This document shows, one piece after another, positions 1 to 6,593 of a stretch of 19,907 nucleotides of DNA. Position 1 is the first letter of the stretch. Each line of letters starts with the position of its first letter. The notes beneath the pieces are model-generated. The model saw only the letters and a list, made by a program, of their open reading frames with translations. It was not told the origin of the DNA and made no database searches. The position numbers and the translations under genes are program-made. Where the stretch lies: contig JANOQM010000042.1 of NCBI GenBank assembly GCA_031422295.1, forward strand, positions 1 to 19,907, written 5' to 3'. The stretch is from JANOMH01 sp031422295. Its GTDB lineage: Bacteria > Pseudomonadota > Alphaproteobacteria > Rhodobacterales > Rhodobacteraceae.

Positions 1-60
1 CCGTCACGCCCGTAAATTGAGCGCAGGCAAAGAGTGAAGCGTCTTAGGGTTGATTGGCGA

Positions 61-76
61 GTATGGAATTCCATAC
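61..76. repeat. 16-bp perfect palindrome downstream of groEL
   Basis: The sequence GTATGGAATTCCATAC reads the same on both strands over its full 16 bases. It lies beyond the groEL terminator, so it probably belongs to whatever gene lies to the left of the window. A palindrome of this length could bind a dimeric regulator, but no promoter or gene is assignable next to it here. The rest of bases 1-122 shows nothing else I can name. Confidence 0.4.
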
Positions 77-122
77 CTTGGCCACAACGGAGGGCAATTC
101 CGGGGCCAAAACCGGCAAAACG

Positions 123-151
123 AAAAAGCCCCCGGTTTCCCGGGGGCTTTT
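123..151 (-). terminator. Intrinsic terminator of groESL
   Basis: An 8-bp stem, GCCCCCGG at 128-135 paired with CCGGGGGC at 140-147, encloses the loop TTTC. Read on the minus strand it is followed by five T (the A-run at 123-127). It lies about 30 bases past the groEL stop. The opposite flank also carries four T, so the hairpin may also stop plus-strand transcription. Confidence 0.9.
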
Positions 152-181
152 CCTGAACTCGGTCGGCACATGCCGGAATGA

Positions 182-1831
182 TTACATCATTCCGTCCATA
201 CCGCCCATGCCACCCATACCGCCGCCGCCGCCGCCAGCGTTCGACTTGTCAGCAGGCTTGTCAGCAATCATCGCTTCGGTGGTGATCAGCAGACCGGCGA
301 TCGAGGACGCATCCTCGAGTGCGGTGCGCACGACCTTGGCCGGGTCGATCACGCCAAACTTGAACATGTCGCCATATTCTTCGGTCTGGGCGTTAAAGCC
401 AAAGGTCAGGTCGGTCGACTCGCGGACTTTGCCCGCAACAACCGCACCGTCAACACCAGCGTTCTGCGCGATCTGACGCAGCGGCGCTTCAAGCGCCTTG
501 CGGATGATCGTGATGCCGGCGTCCTGGTCACTGTTCGCCCCTTTCAGGCCGTCCAGCGCCTTGGCAGCCTGCACCAAAGCCACGCCACCGCCGACAACGA
601 TACCTTCTTGCACGGCCGCACGGGTCGCGTTCAGGGCATCGTCAACGCGGTCTTTACGCTCTTTGACTTCGATCTCGGTCATGCCGCCGACGCGGATCAC
701 AGCAACACCGCCAGCCAGTTTGGCCACGCGCTCTTGCAATTTTTCCTTGTCGTAGTCGGATGTGGTTTCTTCGATCTGGGCGCGGATTTGCGAAACGCGC
801 GCTTCGATTTCAGCTTTCACACCATGGCCGTCGATGATCGTGGTTTCGTCTTTGGTGATGGTGATGCGCTTGGCGGTGCCGAGCATATCAATCGTCACCG
901 ACTCGAGCTTCATGCCCAGGTCTTCGGAAATCACCTGACCACCGGTCAGAATGGCGATGTCCTGCAGCATGGCCTTGCGACGGTCGCCAAAGCCGGGGGC
1001 TTTGACAGCGGCGATTTTCAGGCCGCCACGCAGCTTGTTCACGACCAAAGTCGCCAAGGCTTCGCCTTCGACATCTTCGGAAATGATCAGCAGGGGTTTG
1101 CCGGACTGGATGACAGCCTCCAGCAACGGAACCATCGGCTGCAAGGACGACAGTTTCTTTTCGTGCAGCAGGATCAGAACATCCTCCAGCTCGGCCTGCA
1201 TCTTTTCAGCGTTGGTCACGAAATAGGGCGACAGATAGCCACGGTCGAACTGCATGCCCTCGACCACTTCGGTCGTTGTCTCAAGGCCCTTGTTCTCTTC
1301 GACGGTGATCACACCCTCGTTGCCGACTTTCTGCATCGCATCAGCGATTTGACGGCCAATTTCGGCCTCACCATTGGCGGAAATCGTACCGACCTGGGCA
1401 ACTTCAGCGGTGTCGATCACCGGGCGCGAGGCGGCTTTGATATGGGCCACGACAGCGGCGGTCGCGAGGTCAATCCCGCGCTTGAGGTCCATCGGGTTCA
1501 TGCCTGCTGCGACCGACTTCATCCCCTCGATCACGATGGCCTGGGCCAGCACGGTCGCGGTGGTGGTGCCGTCGCCGGCCTCGTCATTGGTGCGGCTGGC
1601 CACTTCTTTGACCATCTGCGCGCCCATGTTTTCGAACTTGTCTTCCAGTTCGATTTCCTTGGCGACAGTCACACCGTCCTTGGTAATGCGCGGTGCGCCG
1701 AACGATTTGTCCAGCACCACGTTGCGGCCCTTGGGGCCCAGTGTCACTTTGACCGCATTGGCCAGAATGTTGACACCGCGCAGCATGCGATTGCGCGCAT
1801 CGGTGTCGAATTTTACGTCTTTAGCAGCCAT
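182..1831 (-). CDS. groEL: Chaperonin GroEL (60 kDa subunit)
   Basis: This is the Hsp60 chaperonin, which forms a double heptameric ring in the cytoplasm and folds client proteins in an ATP-driven cycle with GroES. The 549-residue product has the family's usual length. Visible landmarks are LGPKGRN at residues 31-37, KDG with D52, the nucleotide-binding DGTTT at 87-91, the GGG-rich segment of the equatorial domain near residue 415, and the flexible C-terminal Gly/Met tail (GGMGGM). The ATG at 1829-1831 is preceded by AAGGAG at good spacing. The gene follows groES by 30 bases with no promoter between them, so the two are co-transcribed from the CIRCE-controlled promoter. Alphaproteobacteria often carry more than one groEL copy; which copy this is cannot be told from the window. 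Confidence 0.98.
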   Translation of the reverse strand: MAAKDVKFDTDARNRMLRGVNILANAVKVTLGPKGRNVVLDKSFGAPRITKDGVTVAKEIELEDKFENMGAQMVKEVASRTNDEAGDGTTTATVLAQAIVIEGMKSVAAGMNPMDLKRGIDLATAAVVAHIKAASRPVIDTAEVAQVGTISANGEAEIGRQIADAMQKVGNEGVITVEENKGLETTTEVVEGMQFDRGYLSPYFVTNAEKMQAELEDVLILLHEKKLSSLQPMVPLLEAVIQSGKPLLIISEDVEGEALATLVVNKLRGGLKIAAVKAPGFGDRRKAMLQDIAILTGGQVISEDLGMKLESVTIDMLGTAKRITITKDETTIIDGHGVKAEIEARVSQIRAQIEETTSDYDKEKLQERVAKLAGGVAVIRVGGMTEIEVKERKDRVDDALNATRAAVQEGIVVGGGVALVQAAKALDGLKGANSDQDAGITIIRKALEAPLRQIAQNAGVDGAVVAGKVRESTDLTFGFNAQTEEYGDMFKFGVIDPAKVVRTALEDASSIAGLLITTEAMIADKPADKSNAGGGGGGMGGMGGMDGMM

Positions 1832-1861
1832 TTATGTAGCTCCTTAAATGTGATGAATGGA

Positions 1862-2146
1862 TCAGAGGACGCCGAGGATGTCGGATTCCTTCATGATCAG
1901 CAGCTCTTCGCCATTGATCGTAACTTCGGTGCCGGACCATTTGCCAAACAGAATCTTGTCACCTGCTTTGACGGTCGGTGCGATCAGCTCGCCCGAATCC
2001 TTGCGGGCGCCCGGTCCAACGGAAATCACTTCGCCTTCGGCGGGCTTTTCCTTGGCATTCTCGGGGATGATCAATCCGCCCTTGGTCTTTTCTTCACCCT
2101 GAACGCGGCGCACAAGCACCCGGTCATGCAGCGGTGTAAATGCCAT
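1862..2146 (-). CDS. groES: Co-chaperonin GroES (10 kDa subunit)
   Basis: GroES is the heptameric lid that caps GroEL and encloses the folding chamber. The 94-residue product begins MAFTPLHDRVLVRR, typical of the family. It has the mobile loop at about residues 17-32 with the GroEL-contacting GGLII at 23-27, and ends in the usual ESDILGVL-type strand. The reading frame stays open seven codons further upstream, but the ATG at 2144-2146 matches the conserved N-terminus and has AAGGAG upstream, so I chose it. It is the first gene of the groESL operon, directly downstream of the CIRCE element. Confidence 0.97.
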   Translation of the reverse strand: MAFTPLHDRVLVRRVQGEEKTKGGLIIPENAKEKPAEGEVISVGPGARKDSGELIAPTVKAGDKILFGKWSGTEVTINGEELLIMKESDILGVL

Positions 2147-2198
2147 CTTTGTAGCTCCTTGGCTCAAAGTTAATATCTATGGCCCCCTTGGCGGCCCG

Positions 2199-2225
2199 TT
2201 AGCACTCAGCCGTGGCGAGTGACAA
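2199..2225. promoter_or_regulatory. CIRCE operator (HrcA binding site) of groESL
   Basis: The plus strand reads TTAGCACTC, nine bases, then GAGTGACAA. The consensus is TTAGCACTC-N9-GAGTGCTAA, so the left arm is perfect and the right arm differs at two positions. The element lies between the promoter and groES and covers the expected transcription start. By established knowledge it is the operator for the heat-shock repressor HrcA, whose activity depends on GroEL. hrcA itself is not in the window. Confidence 0.93.
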
Positions 2226-2233
2226 CACGGCGG

Positions 2234-2263
2234 TAATTAGGGAGGCGGAGTGAGTCTGTCAAG
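2234..2263 (-). promoter_or_regulatory. groESL promoter, housekeeping and RpoH-like
   Basis: On the minus strand TTGACA (2257-2262) is separated by 17 bases from TAATTA (2234-2239), a good sigma-70-type promoter. The same bases also fit the alphaproteobacterial heat-shock pattern CTTG-N17/18-CYTATNT: CTTG at 2260-2263, 18 bases, then CCTAATT at 2235-2241 with one mismatch. The predicted start of transcription falls at the edge of the CIRCE element. Use by both sigma factors is inference. Confidence 0.75.
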
Positions 2264-2386
2264 CAGACCTTGAGCCGGTTTTGCCACGTTTTCGGCGAAA
2301 TCCTACCGGCCGTGATTTAGGGGCTATGCGGCGAGTGGCTGCGGCATTATGTAGCATCCATAAATCCTGATTCTGGGAGGCTGCAC

Positions 2387-2419
2387 ATGCACACGAGGTT
2401 TCATTTCTGCGCCATTTGA
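2387..2419 (+). CDS. Possible 10-residue leader peptide
   Basis: A short open frame encodes MHTRFHFCAI and a TGA stop. GGGAGG at 2375-2380 lies six bases before the ATG, one of the strongest ribosome binding sites on the plus strand of this window. A GC-rich hairpin starts four bases after the stop. This arrangement resembles a translated leader that controls a downstream structure. No run of a single amino acid hints at what it would sense; the peptide has two His, two Phe and one Cys. I see no clear promoter upstream. It may be chance, and I know of no named family for it with certainty. Confidence 0.35.
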   Translation: MHTRFHFCAI

Positions 2420-2422
2420 GCG

Positions 2423-2449
2423 CCCGCAGCCACGTCTGCGGGGTACCCC
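2423..2449 (+). promoter_or_regulatory. Hairpin with overlapping alternative fold after the short ORF
   Basis: CCCGCAG at 2423-2429 pairs perfectly with CTGCGGG at 2436-2442 across a six-base loop. The same G-run also forms the palindrome GGGGTACCCC at 2440-2449, so the two pairings compete for bases 2440-2442. There is no T-run after either stem, so this is not a standard intrinsic terminator. A translation-dependent switch is conceivable, but this is inference from layout only. Confidence 0.35.
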
Positions 2450-2483
2450 CCCGCGCCATTCCCCAAAAATCTAGGATTAAATC

Positions 2484-2720
2484 ATGTACCCCCCATTCTA
2501 TCCGCACGACCTTCGGGTCGATTCCAACCCATCCGTTCCATTCGAAGAAAAACACGTCATCCGGCGCAGCCAGCCTGAATCGTTGCGCCTGATCCTGCCG
2601 CCACCCGGCGCTCCGTTTCTGACTTATGCGCCAACCCGGCCTCCTGACCCGGTCCGCAACAATGGAGGTTCGGGGTTCTTGCGGTTCCTGCGGCAACTGC
2701 GCTTTGCGCCACATGCGTAA
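2484..2720 (+). CDS. Doubtful small hypothetical protein (78 residues)
   Basis: An open frame of 78 codons starts at an ATG with AGGA seven bases upstream. The product begins MYPPFYPHDLRVDSNPSV and is rich in Pro and Arg, with no membrane segment, no cysteine and no motif I recognise. About two thirds of its third codon positions are G or C by my count, which is compatible with coding but lower than in clear genes nearby. It lies alone between the short leader-like ORF and ppaC, in the same direction. It could be a lineage-specific small protein or simply open intergenic sequence. Confidence 0.3.
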   Translation: MYPPFYPHDLRVDSNPSVPFEEKHVIRRSQPESLRLILPPPGAPFLTYAPTRPPDPVRNNGGSGFLRFLRQLRFAPHA

Positions 2721-2730
2721 AGGGTGACAA

Positions 2731-2760
2731 TCGGGCGGCGTCAGTCTATACGCCGCCCGA
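2731..2760. promoter_or_regulatory. Perfect 10-bp hairpin upstream of ppaC
   Basis: TCGGGCGGCG at 2731-2740 pairs without mismatch with CGCCGCCCGA at 2751-2760 around a ten-base loop. It ends 27 bases before the ppaC start codon and is not followed by a T-run. It may be a weak or Rho-assisted stop for upstream transcription, an RNA structure in the ppaC leader, or a protein-binding dyad. Confidence 0.5.
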
Positions 2761-2787
2761 AACAGCCCCATCTCAGGACCTTGCCCT

Positions 2788-3708
2788 ATGACCACTCTCG
2801 TTATCGGCCACAAATCCCCGGACACCGATTGTACGGGGTCCGCCATTATCTGGGCCTGGTTCCTGTCGCACCACGCCCCGGGGGCCGCCGAGGCCCGGGT
2901 GCTGGGCACCCCCAACACCGAGGCGCAGTTCGTGCTGGCCCGTTGGGGCTTTGACACACCTGCCCTGCTGACCGATGTTGAGCCGGGGCAAAAGGTCGTG
3001 ATCGTTGATACCAATAATCCGGCCGAACTGCCTGCATCCATCAACAATGCCGACATCCTAGGCATCATCGACCACCACAAATTGGTCGGCGGGCTGGAAA
3101 CTGCAGGGCCGATTGAAATCACCATCCGGCCCCTCGCCTGCACCGCCACGCTGATGTACCAATTGATGGGTGGCCACGCGGGCCATGCGCCCGACCCGAT
3201 CAAAGGGCTGATGCTGTCGTGCATCCTGTCTGACACGCTGGAGTTCCGCTCGCCCACCACGACGCCCGTGGACCGGCAGATTGCCGAACGGCTGGCGGTT
3301 GAACTGAAAATCGCAATCCCCGAATACGCCGCCGAAATGTTTGCGGCAAAGTCGGATGTATCGCGGTTCAGCGACGCCGAATTGCTGCGGATGGATAGCA
3401 AGGAATACACCGTTGCCGGCAAGGATTTGCGCGTGTCTGTGCTGGAAACCACGTCGCCACAGGTCGTTCTGGACCGCAAGGCGTCGTTGATGGCGTCGAT
3501 GGAGGCGGTGGCGCAAGAGGACGGTGCAGATCAGGTGCTGTTGTTCGTCGTCGACATTCTGCGCGAAGAAGCCACCATGCTGATCCCGAATGCGCTGACA
3601 AAAGAACTGGCCGAGAAATCGTTTGGCGTGACGGTAACCGGCGATACGGTGGTCTTGCCTGGTGTGATGAGCCGCAAAAAGCAGATCATCCCGATGCTGA
3701 AACTGTAA
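2788..3708 (+). CDS. ppaC: Manganese-dependent inorganic pyrophosphatase (family II)
   Basis: The enzyme hydrolyses pyrophosphate to two phosphates in the cytoplasm, pulling biosynthetic reactions forward. It belongs to the DHH superfamily, not to the unrelated family I Ppa. Metal-binding residues are visible: H8, D12 and D14 in GHKSPDTD, D74 in VIVDTNN, the DHH triad D95-H96-H97, and D149 in ILSDT. The C-terminal substrate-binding SRKKQ sits at 295-299. The 306 residues match the family length. The ATG has AGGA nine bases upstream. It is first in a run of six same-strand genes; the next begins five bases after its stop. A perfect hairpin precedes it. Confidence 0.96.
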   Translation: MTTLVIGHKSPDTDCTGSAIIWAWFLSHHAPGAAEARVLGTPNTEAQFVLARWGFDTPALLTDVEPGQKVVIVDTNNPAELPASINNADILGIIDHHKLVGGLETAGPIEITIRPLACTATLMYQLMGGHAGHAPDPIKGLMLSCILSDTLEFRSPTTTPVDRQIAERLAVELKIAIPEYAAEMFAAKSDVSRFSDAELLRMDSKEYTVAGKDLRVSVLETTSPQVVLDRKASLMASMEAVAQEDGADQVLLFVVDILREEATMLIPNALTKELAEKSFGVTVTGDTVVLPGVMSRKKQIIPMLKL

Positions 3709-3713
3709 TCGAC

Positions 3714-4580
3714 ATGTCCCAGATCATCACAAATTTCGCAGACATATCAGACCGTTATGACGCGGCATTTGTCGACCTTTGGGGCTGCATGCATAACGGC
3801 TTGACCGCCTTTCCGGCGGCGGTGGCGGCGATGCAGGGGTTCCGGGCGCGGGGTGGCCGCGTGGTTCTGGTCACCAACGCCCCCCGCCCGCGCGGGCCTG
3901 TGGCCGAACAAATCGTCAAGCTGGGCATCCCCGCCGACGCTTGGGATGTGATCGCCACATCCGGCGATTCCGCCCGTGCGGCGATGTTTACTGGCGTGGT
4001 CGGCAACAAGGTCTGGTTTATCGGCGAAGACCACGATCAGGCGTTTTTCGAACCGATGAGGCTGTTGGATAGCCCGGTGATGATTGAACAGGTCCCATTG
4101 GAACAGGCCACTGGCATTGTTTGCTCCGGCCCGTTCGACCCCTTCGCCGACCCGGCGATCTACCGCCCGCAGTTCCTGCTGGCTAAACAGATGGGCCTAA
4201 AACTGCTCTGCGCCAATCCCGACATTGTCGTGGACCGGGGCGAATCCCGCGAATGGTGCGCTGGAGCTTTGGCGCAATTATATACTGAAATGGGCGGCGA
4301 ATCGCTGTATTTCGGCAAGCCGCATCCGCCGATCTATGATCTGGCGCGGCGCAGGCTGACGGCGTTGGGCGTCGAAGATGCGCGGATCATTTGCATCGGC
4401 GACGGAATCAAGACCGACATTCAGGGCGCAATGGGCGAGGATCTGGATTCGCTTTTCATCACCGGCGGGTTGGCGGCGGTTGAAACCGGCACAACGGATC
4501 AGCCCGATCCGGCAAGGCTCGAGGCCTATCTGGCAGTCGAAATGCTGTCCCCGACCTTCAGCATCGGATTTTTGCGCTGA
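3714..4580 (+). CDS. HAD-superfamily class IIA hydrolase (NagD-like)
   Basis: The 288-residue product is a haloacid-dehalogenase-type phosphatase, and its natural substrate is unknown. Motif I is DLWG at 21-24, with the nucleophile D21 followed by Trp where most HAD phosphatases have the second Asp; as I recall, the TIGR01459 subfamily generally reads D-x-W-G here. Motif II is VTNAPRP with T54. The motif III lysine is probably K202 in YFGKPHPP. Motif IV is IGDGIKTD at 228-235. Between motifs II and III lies the class IIA cap. No good ribosome binding site precedes the ATG five bases after the ppaC stop, which suggests translational coupling to ppaC. Confidence 0.88.
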   Translation: MSQIITNFADISDRYDAAFVDLWGCMHNGLTAFPAAVAAMQGFRARGGRVVLVTNAPRPRGPVAEQIVKLGIPADAWDVIATSGDSARAAMFTGVVGNKVWFIGEDHDQAFFEPMRLLDSPVMIEQVPLEQATGIVCSGPFDPFADPAIYRPQFLLAKQMGLKLLCANPDIVVDRGESREWCAGALAQLYTEMGGESLYFGKPHPPIYDLARRRLTALGVEDARIICIGDGIKTDIQGAMGEDLDSLFITGGLAAVETGTTDQPDPARLEAYLAVEMLSPTFSIGFLR

Positions 4581-4654
4581 TTTCTGCGCTTGCTCGGTAA
4601 TTATATTTCGTATATTTGCAGCATTACGAACGATAGTTACCGCATGAGGCGCTG

Positions 4655-5098
4655 ATGTTGGACAATATGCCCAAAGGCACGATTTGCATAGAAGACATCG
4701 AAATCGGCATGATCCGGTCGCTGCAAAAGCAAATCACCGACCATGACATCGCCTTGTTTGCCGAGGTCACAACCGACCACAACCCCGTGCATCTGGACGA
4801 ATCCTATGCCCAAGACACCATATTTGGGGGCCGCATCGCCCACGGTATGCTCACCGCCGGGCTGATTTCTGCAGTGATCGGCGAACAACTGCCCGGCCAT
4901 GGCGCGGTTTATCTAGGCCAGTCGCTGCGGTTTCTGGCCCCGGTCAGGCCCGGCGATGTGGTTCTGGCCGAGGTCGAAGTACTGGCAATTGATCATGCCA
5001 AACGCCGCGTCACGCTGGATACGCGCTGTTTGGTTGCGGGCAAAAAGGTGCTGGTCGGCGAGGCGCTGGTCATGGCGCCCAGCCGCAAGTTCGATTGA
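4655..5098 (+). CDS. MaoC-like (R)-specific enoyl-CoA hydratase
   Basis: This is a single hotdog-fold domain of the MaoC dehydratase family, which adds water to trans-2-enoyl-CoA to give (R)-3-hydroxyacyl-CoA. The catalytic pair lies in DHNPVHLD: D41 and H46, followed by the family signature FGGRIAHGML at 57-66. Its 147 residues fit the single-domain PhaJ-type proteins. GAGG lies about five bases before the ATG. The 74-base gap after the HAD gene is unusually AT-rich for this window, with two TATAT-like stretches at 4603-4616, so a weak promoter there is possible. The exact acyl substrate, and whether it feeds polyhydroxyalkanoate or other pathways, cannot be told. Confidence 0.88.
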   Translation: MLDNMPKGTICIEDIEIGMIRSLQKQITDHDIALFAEVTTDHNPVHLDESYAQDTIFGGRIAHGMLTAGLISAVIGEQLPGHGAVYLGQSLRFLAPVRPGDVVLAEVEVLAIDHAKRRVTLDTRCLVAGKKVLVGEALVMAPSRKFD

Positions 5099-5188
5099 TT
5101 GCTTGTCGGCCCTGACAGGCCGCCTCGTGCGGCGGGTCCCACAAGCGGCCCGCTTGCACCCCGCCCGCAGGCAGGCTACCCAACCGCC
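5099..5188 (+). other. Structured GC-rich spacer before ribF
   Basis: The 90 bases between the hydratase stop and ribF contain several dyads. CCGCC at 5120-5124 pairs with GGCGG at 5131-5135, and CAAGCGG at 5142-5148 is directly mirrored by CCGCTTG at 5150-5156. No T-run follows either. The reading frame of ribF stays open across this spacer from a TTG at 5099, but nothing in the translation resembles RibF, so I treat it as non-coding. I do not see the conserved parts of an FMN riboswitch. Confidence 0.4.
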
Positions 5189-6127
5189 ATGCGCATCATC
5201 CGCGACCCCTATTTCATTGACCCCGCCGACAAAGGGGCCGTTGCCACCATCGGCAATTTTGACGGCGTGCACCTCGGGCACCGCGCGGTGATCGATATCG
5301 CCCGCGACATCGCCATGGCGACGAAGGCCCCGCTGGGCGTGCTCACCTTTGAACCCCATCCGCGCCAGTTCTTCCGCCCCGACGCTGCCCCCTTCCGGCT
5401 GATGAATGCCGCCGCCCGGGCGCACCGGCTGGAAAAGCTTCAGGTTGAAAAACTGCTGGAATTGCCCTTCAATGCGGCGCTTTCCGGCCTTTCTGCGCAG
5501 GATTTTGCAAGTCAGATCCTCAAACACCAGTTGGGCCTGACACATGTTGTGGTCGGAGGCGACTTTTGTTTTGGTAAAGGCCGCACCGGCCACGCCGCTG
5601 ATCTGGTCCGGTTCGGGGCGGATATGGGCTTTGGTGTCACCATCGCACCAATGGTCAGTCTGGCGCAGGCCGAGGTCAGCTCGACCGCCATCCGCGCCGC
5701 CCTGACCGATGGTCGTCCGCGCGACGCCGCCGCCATGCTGGGCCATTGGCACCGGATCGAGGGGCCGGTCATTCGTGGCGATCAGCGCGGGCGCGAATTG
5801 GGCTATCCAACTGCGAACATGTCCATCGCCGGCCTGCATCCGCCGCGATTTGGGGTTTATGCGGTCAAGGTTGATGTGCTGGACGGACCGCATCAGGGCG
5901 AATTCACTGGGGCGGCTTCTATTGGCGTGCGTCCGATGTTTGGAGTGAATACAGCGAACTGTGAGACTTATATCTTTGATTTCAAGGGTGATCTGTATGG
6001 CGCAACCCTGTCCGTCGCCTTGGTCGACTACCTGCGCCCCGAACTGAAATTCGACGGATTACCCGCGCTGATCACTCAGATGGATGCCGATTGCGCCCGC
6101 GCCCGCGAGATTCTGTCAGATGTCTGA
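5189..6127 (+). CDS. ribF: Bifunctional riboflavin kinase / FMN adenylyltransferase
   Basis: RibF converts riboflavin to FMN with ATP and then FMN to FAD. The N-terminal adenylyltransferase domain shows GNFDGVHLGH at residues 22-31, the nucleotidyltransferase signature. The C-terminal flavokinase domain shows GYPTANM at 205-211 and a late segment with NCETYIFDF. With the ATG at 5189 the protein has 312 residues, the usual size. The open frame could start 30 codons earlier at a TTG, but that extension does not match the family. The ribosome binding site is weak. The 3' end overlaps the next gene by eight bases, implying coupled translation. Confidence 0.95.
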   Translation: MRIIRDPYFIDPADKGAVATIGNFDGVHLGHRAVIDIARDIAMATKAPLGVLTFEPHPRQFFRPDAAPFRLMNAAARAHRLEKLQVEKLLELPFNAALSGLSAQDFASQILKHQLGLTHVVVGGDFCFGKGRTGHAADLVRFGADMGFGVTIAPMVSLAQAEVSSTAIRAALTDGRPRDAAAMLGHWHRIEGPVIRGDQRGRELGYPTANMSIAGLHPPRFGVYAVKVDVLDGPHQGEFTGAASIGVRPMFGVNTANCETYIFDFKGDLYGATLSVALVDYLRPELKFDGLPALITQMDADCARAREILSDV

Positions 6128-6593
6128 CGACCCCATTGACCGCACCGGCCTGCGCCGCCGGTTTTGGGAAACCGAACCGCTGGAAAAGCTGACGACCCAG
6201 GAATGGGAGGCGTTGTGTGACGGCTGCGGCAAATGCTGCCTGAACAAGCTTGAGGATGAAGAGACCGGCGAAGTGGTCCTGACCCGCGTCGCCTGCCGCC
6301 TGCTGGACGATCAATCCTGCCATTGTGCGCAATACCCGATCCGGCATCAGTTCGTTCCCGAATGCATTGTTCTAAATCCCAAAACCATCAAGGCCAACCT
6401 GTATTGGTTGCCGCAAACCTGCGCTTACCGCCTGCGTTATCACGGGCGGCCGTTGTTCCCGTGGCATCCGCTGAACAGCGGCAATTCCCAGTCAGTCCAT
6501 GATGCGGGCGTGTCGGTGCAGGGGCTGACCATCCCGGAATTCGAAGTGCCCGAGGATGAATGGGAAGATCATATTATCGAGGAGCCGATCTGA
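6120..6593 (+). CDS. YcgN family (UPF0260) cysteine-cluster protein
   Basis: The 157-residue product matches the YcgN/YkgJ type of cysteine-cluster proteins. Cysteines sit at 33, 36, 39 and 40 in CDGCGKCC, then at 59, 67, 69, 82 and 101, in the spacing typical of the family, which suggests a bound metal or iron-sulfur centre. The biochemical role is not established. The ATG at 6120 lies inside the ribF end and gives the conserved start MSDDP; the open frame runs 12 codons further upstream within ribF, but this is unlikely to be used. The following aldolase gene starts at the base after its TGA. Confidence 0.9.
   Translation: MSDDPIDRTGLRRRFWETEPLEKLTTQEWEALCDGCGKCCLNKLEDEETGEVVLTRVACRLLDDQSCHCAQYPIRHQFVPECIVLNPKTIKANLYWLPQTCAYRLRYHGRPLFPWHPLNSGNSQSVHDAGVSVQGLTIPEFEVPEDEWEDHIIEEPI

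Noticed and set aside
608..2173. 521-codon open frame on the plus strand opposite groEL and groES
   Set aside because: It is antisense to two clearly recognised genes; the composition is that of a mirror of GC-biased codons, with His- and Phe-rich low-similarity sequence and no ribosome binding site.
2259..3479. 406-codon open frame on the minus strand opposite ppaC
   Set aside because: Most of it is antisense to ppaC, whose metal-binding motifs are complete. The part outside shows no recognisable domain.
3774..3787. Missing second Asp in HAD motif I as a sign of an inactive enzyme
   Set aside because: D-x-W-G instead of D-x-D is, to my knowledge, characteristic of this HAD subfamily, so it is not a lesion specific to this gene.
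4644..4655. Three-codon ORF (ATG AGG CGC TGA) overlapping the hydratase start
   Set aside because: Its GAGG is simply the ribosome binding site of the hydratase gene; a three-codon ORF is expected by chance.
4913..5893. 326-codon open frame on the minus strand opposite the hydratase end and ribF
   Set aside because: Both sense-strand genes have intact family motifs; the antisense product is a compositional shadow.
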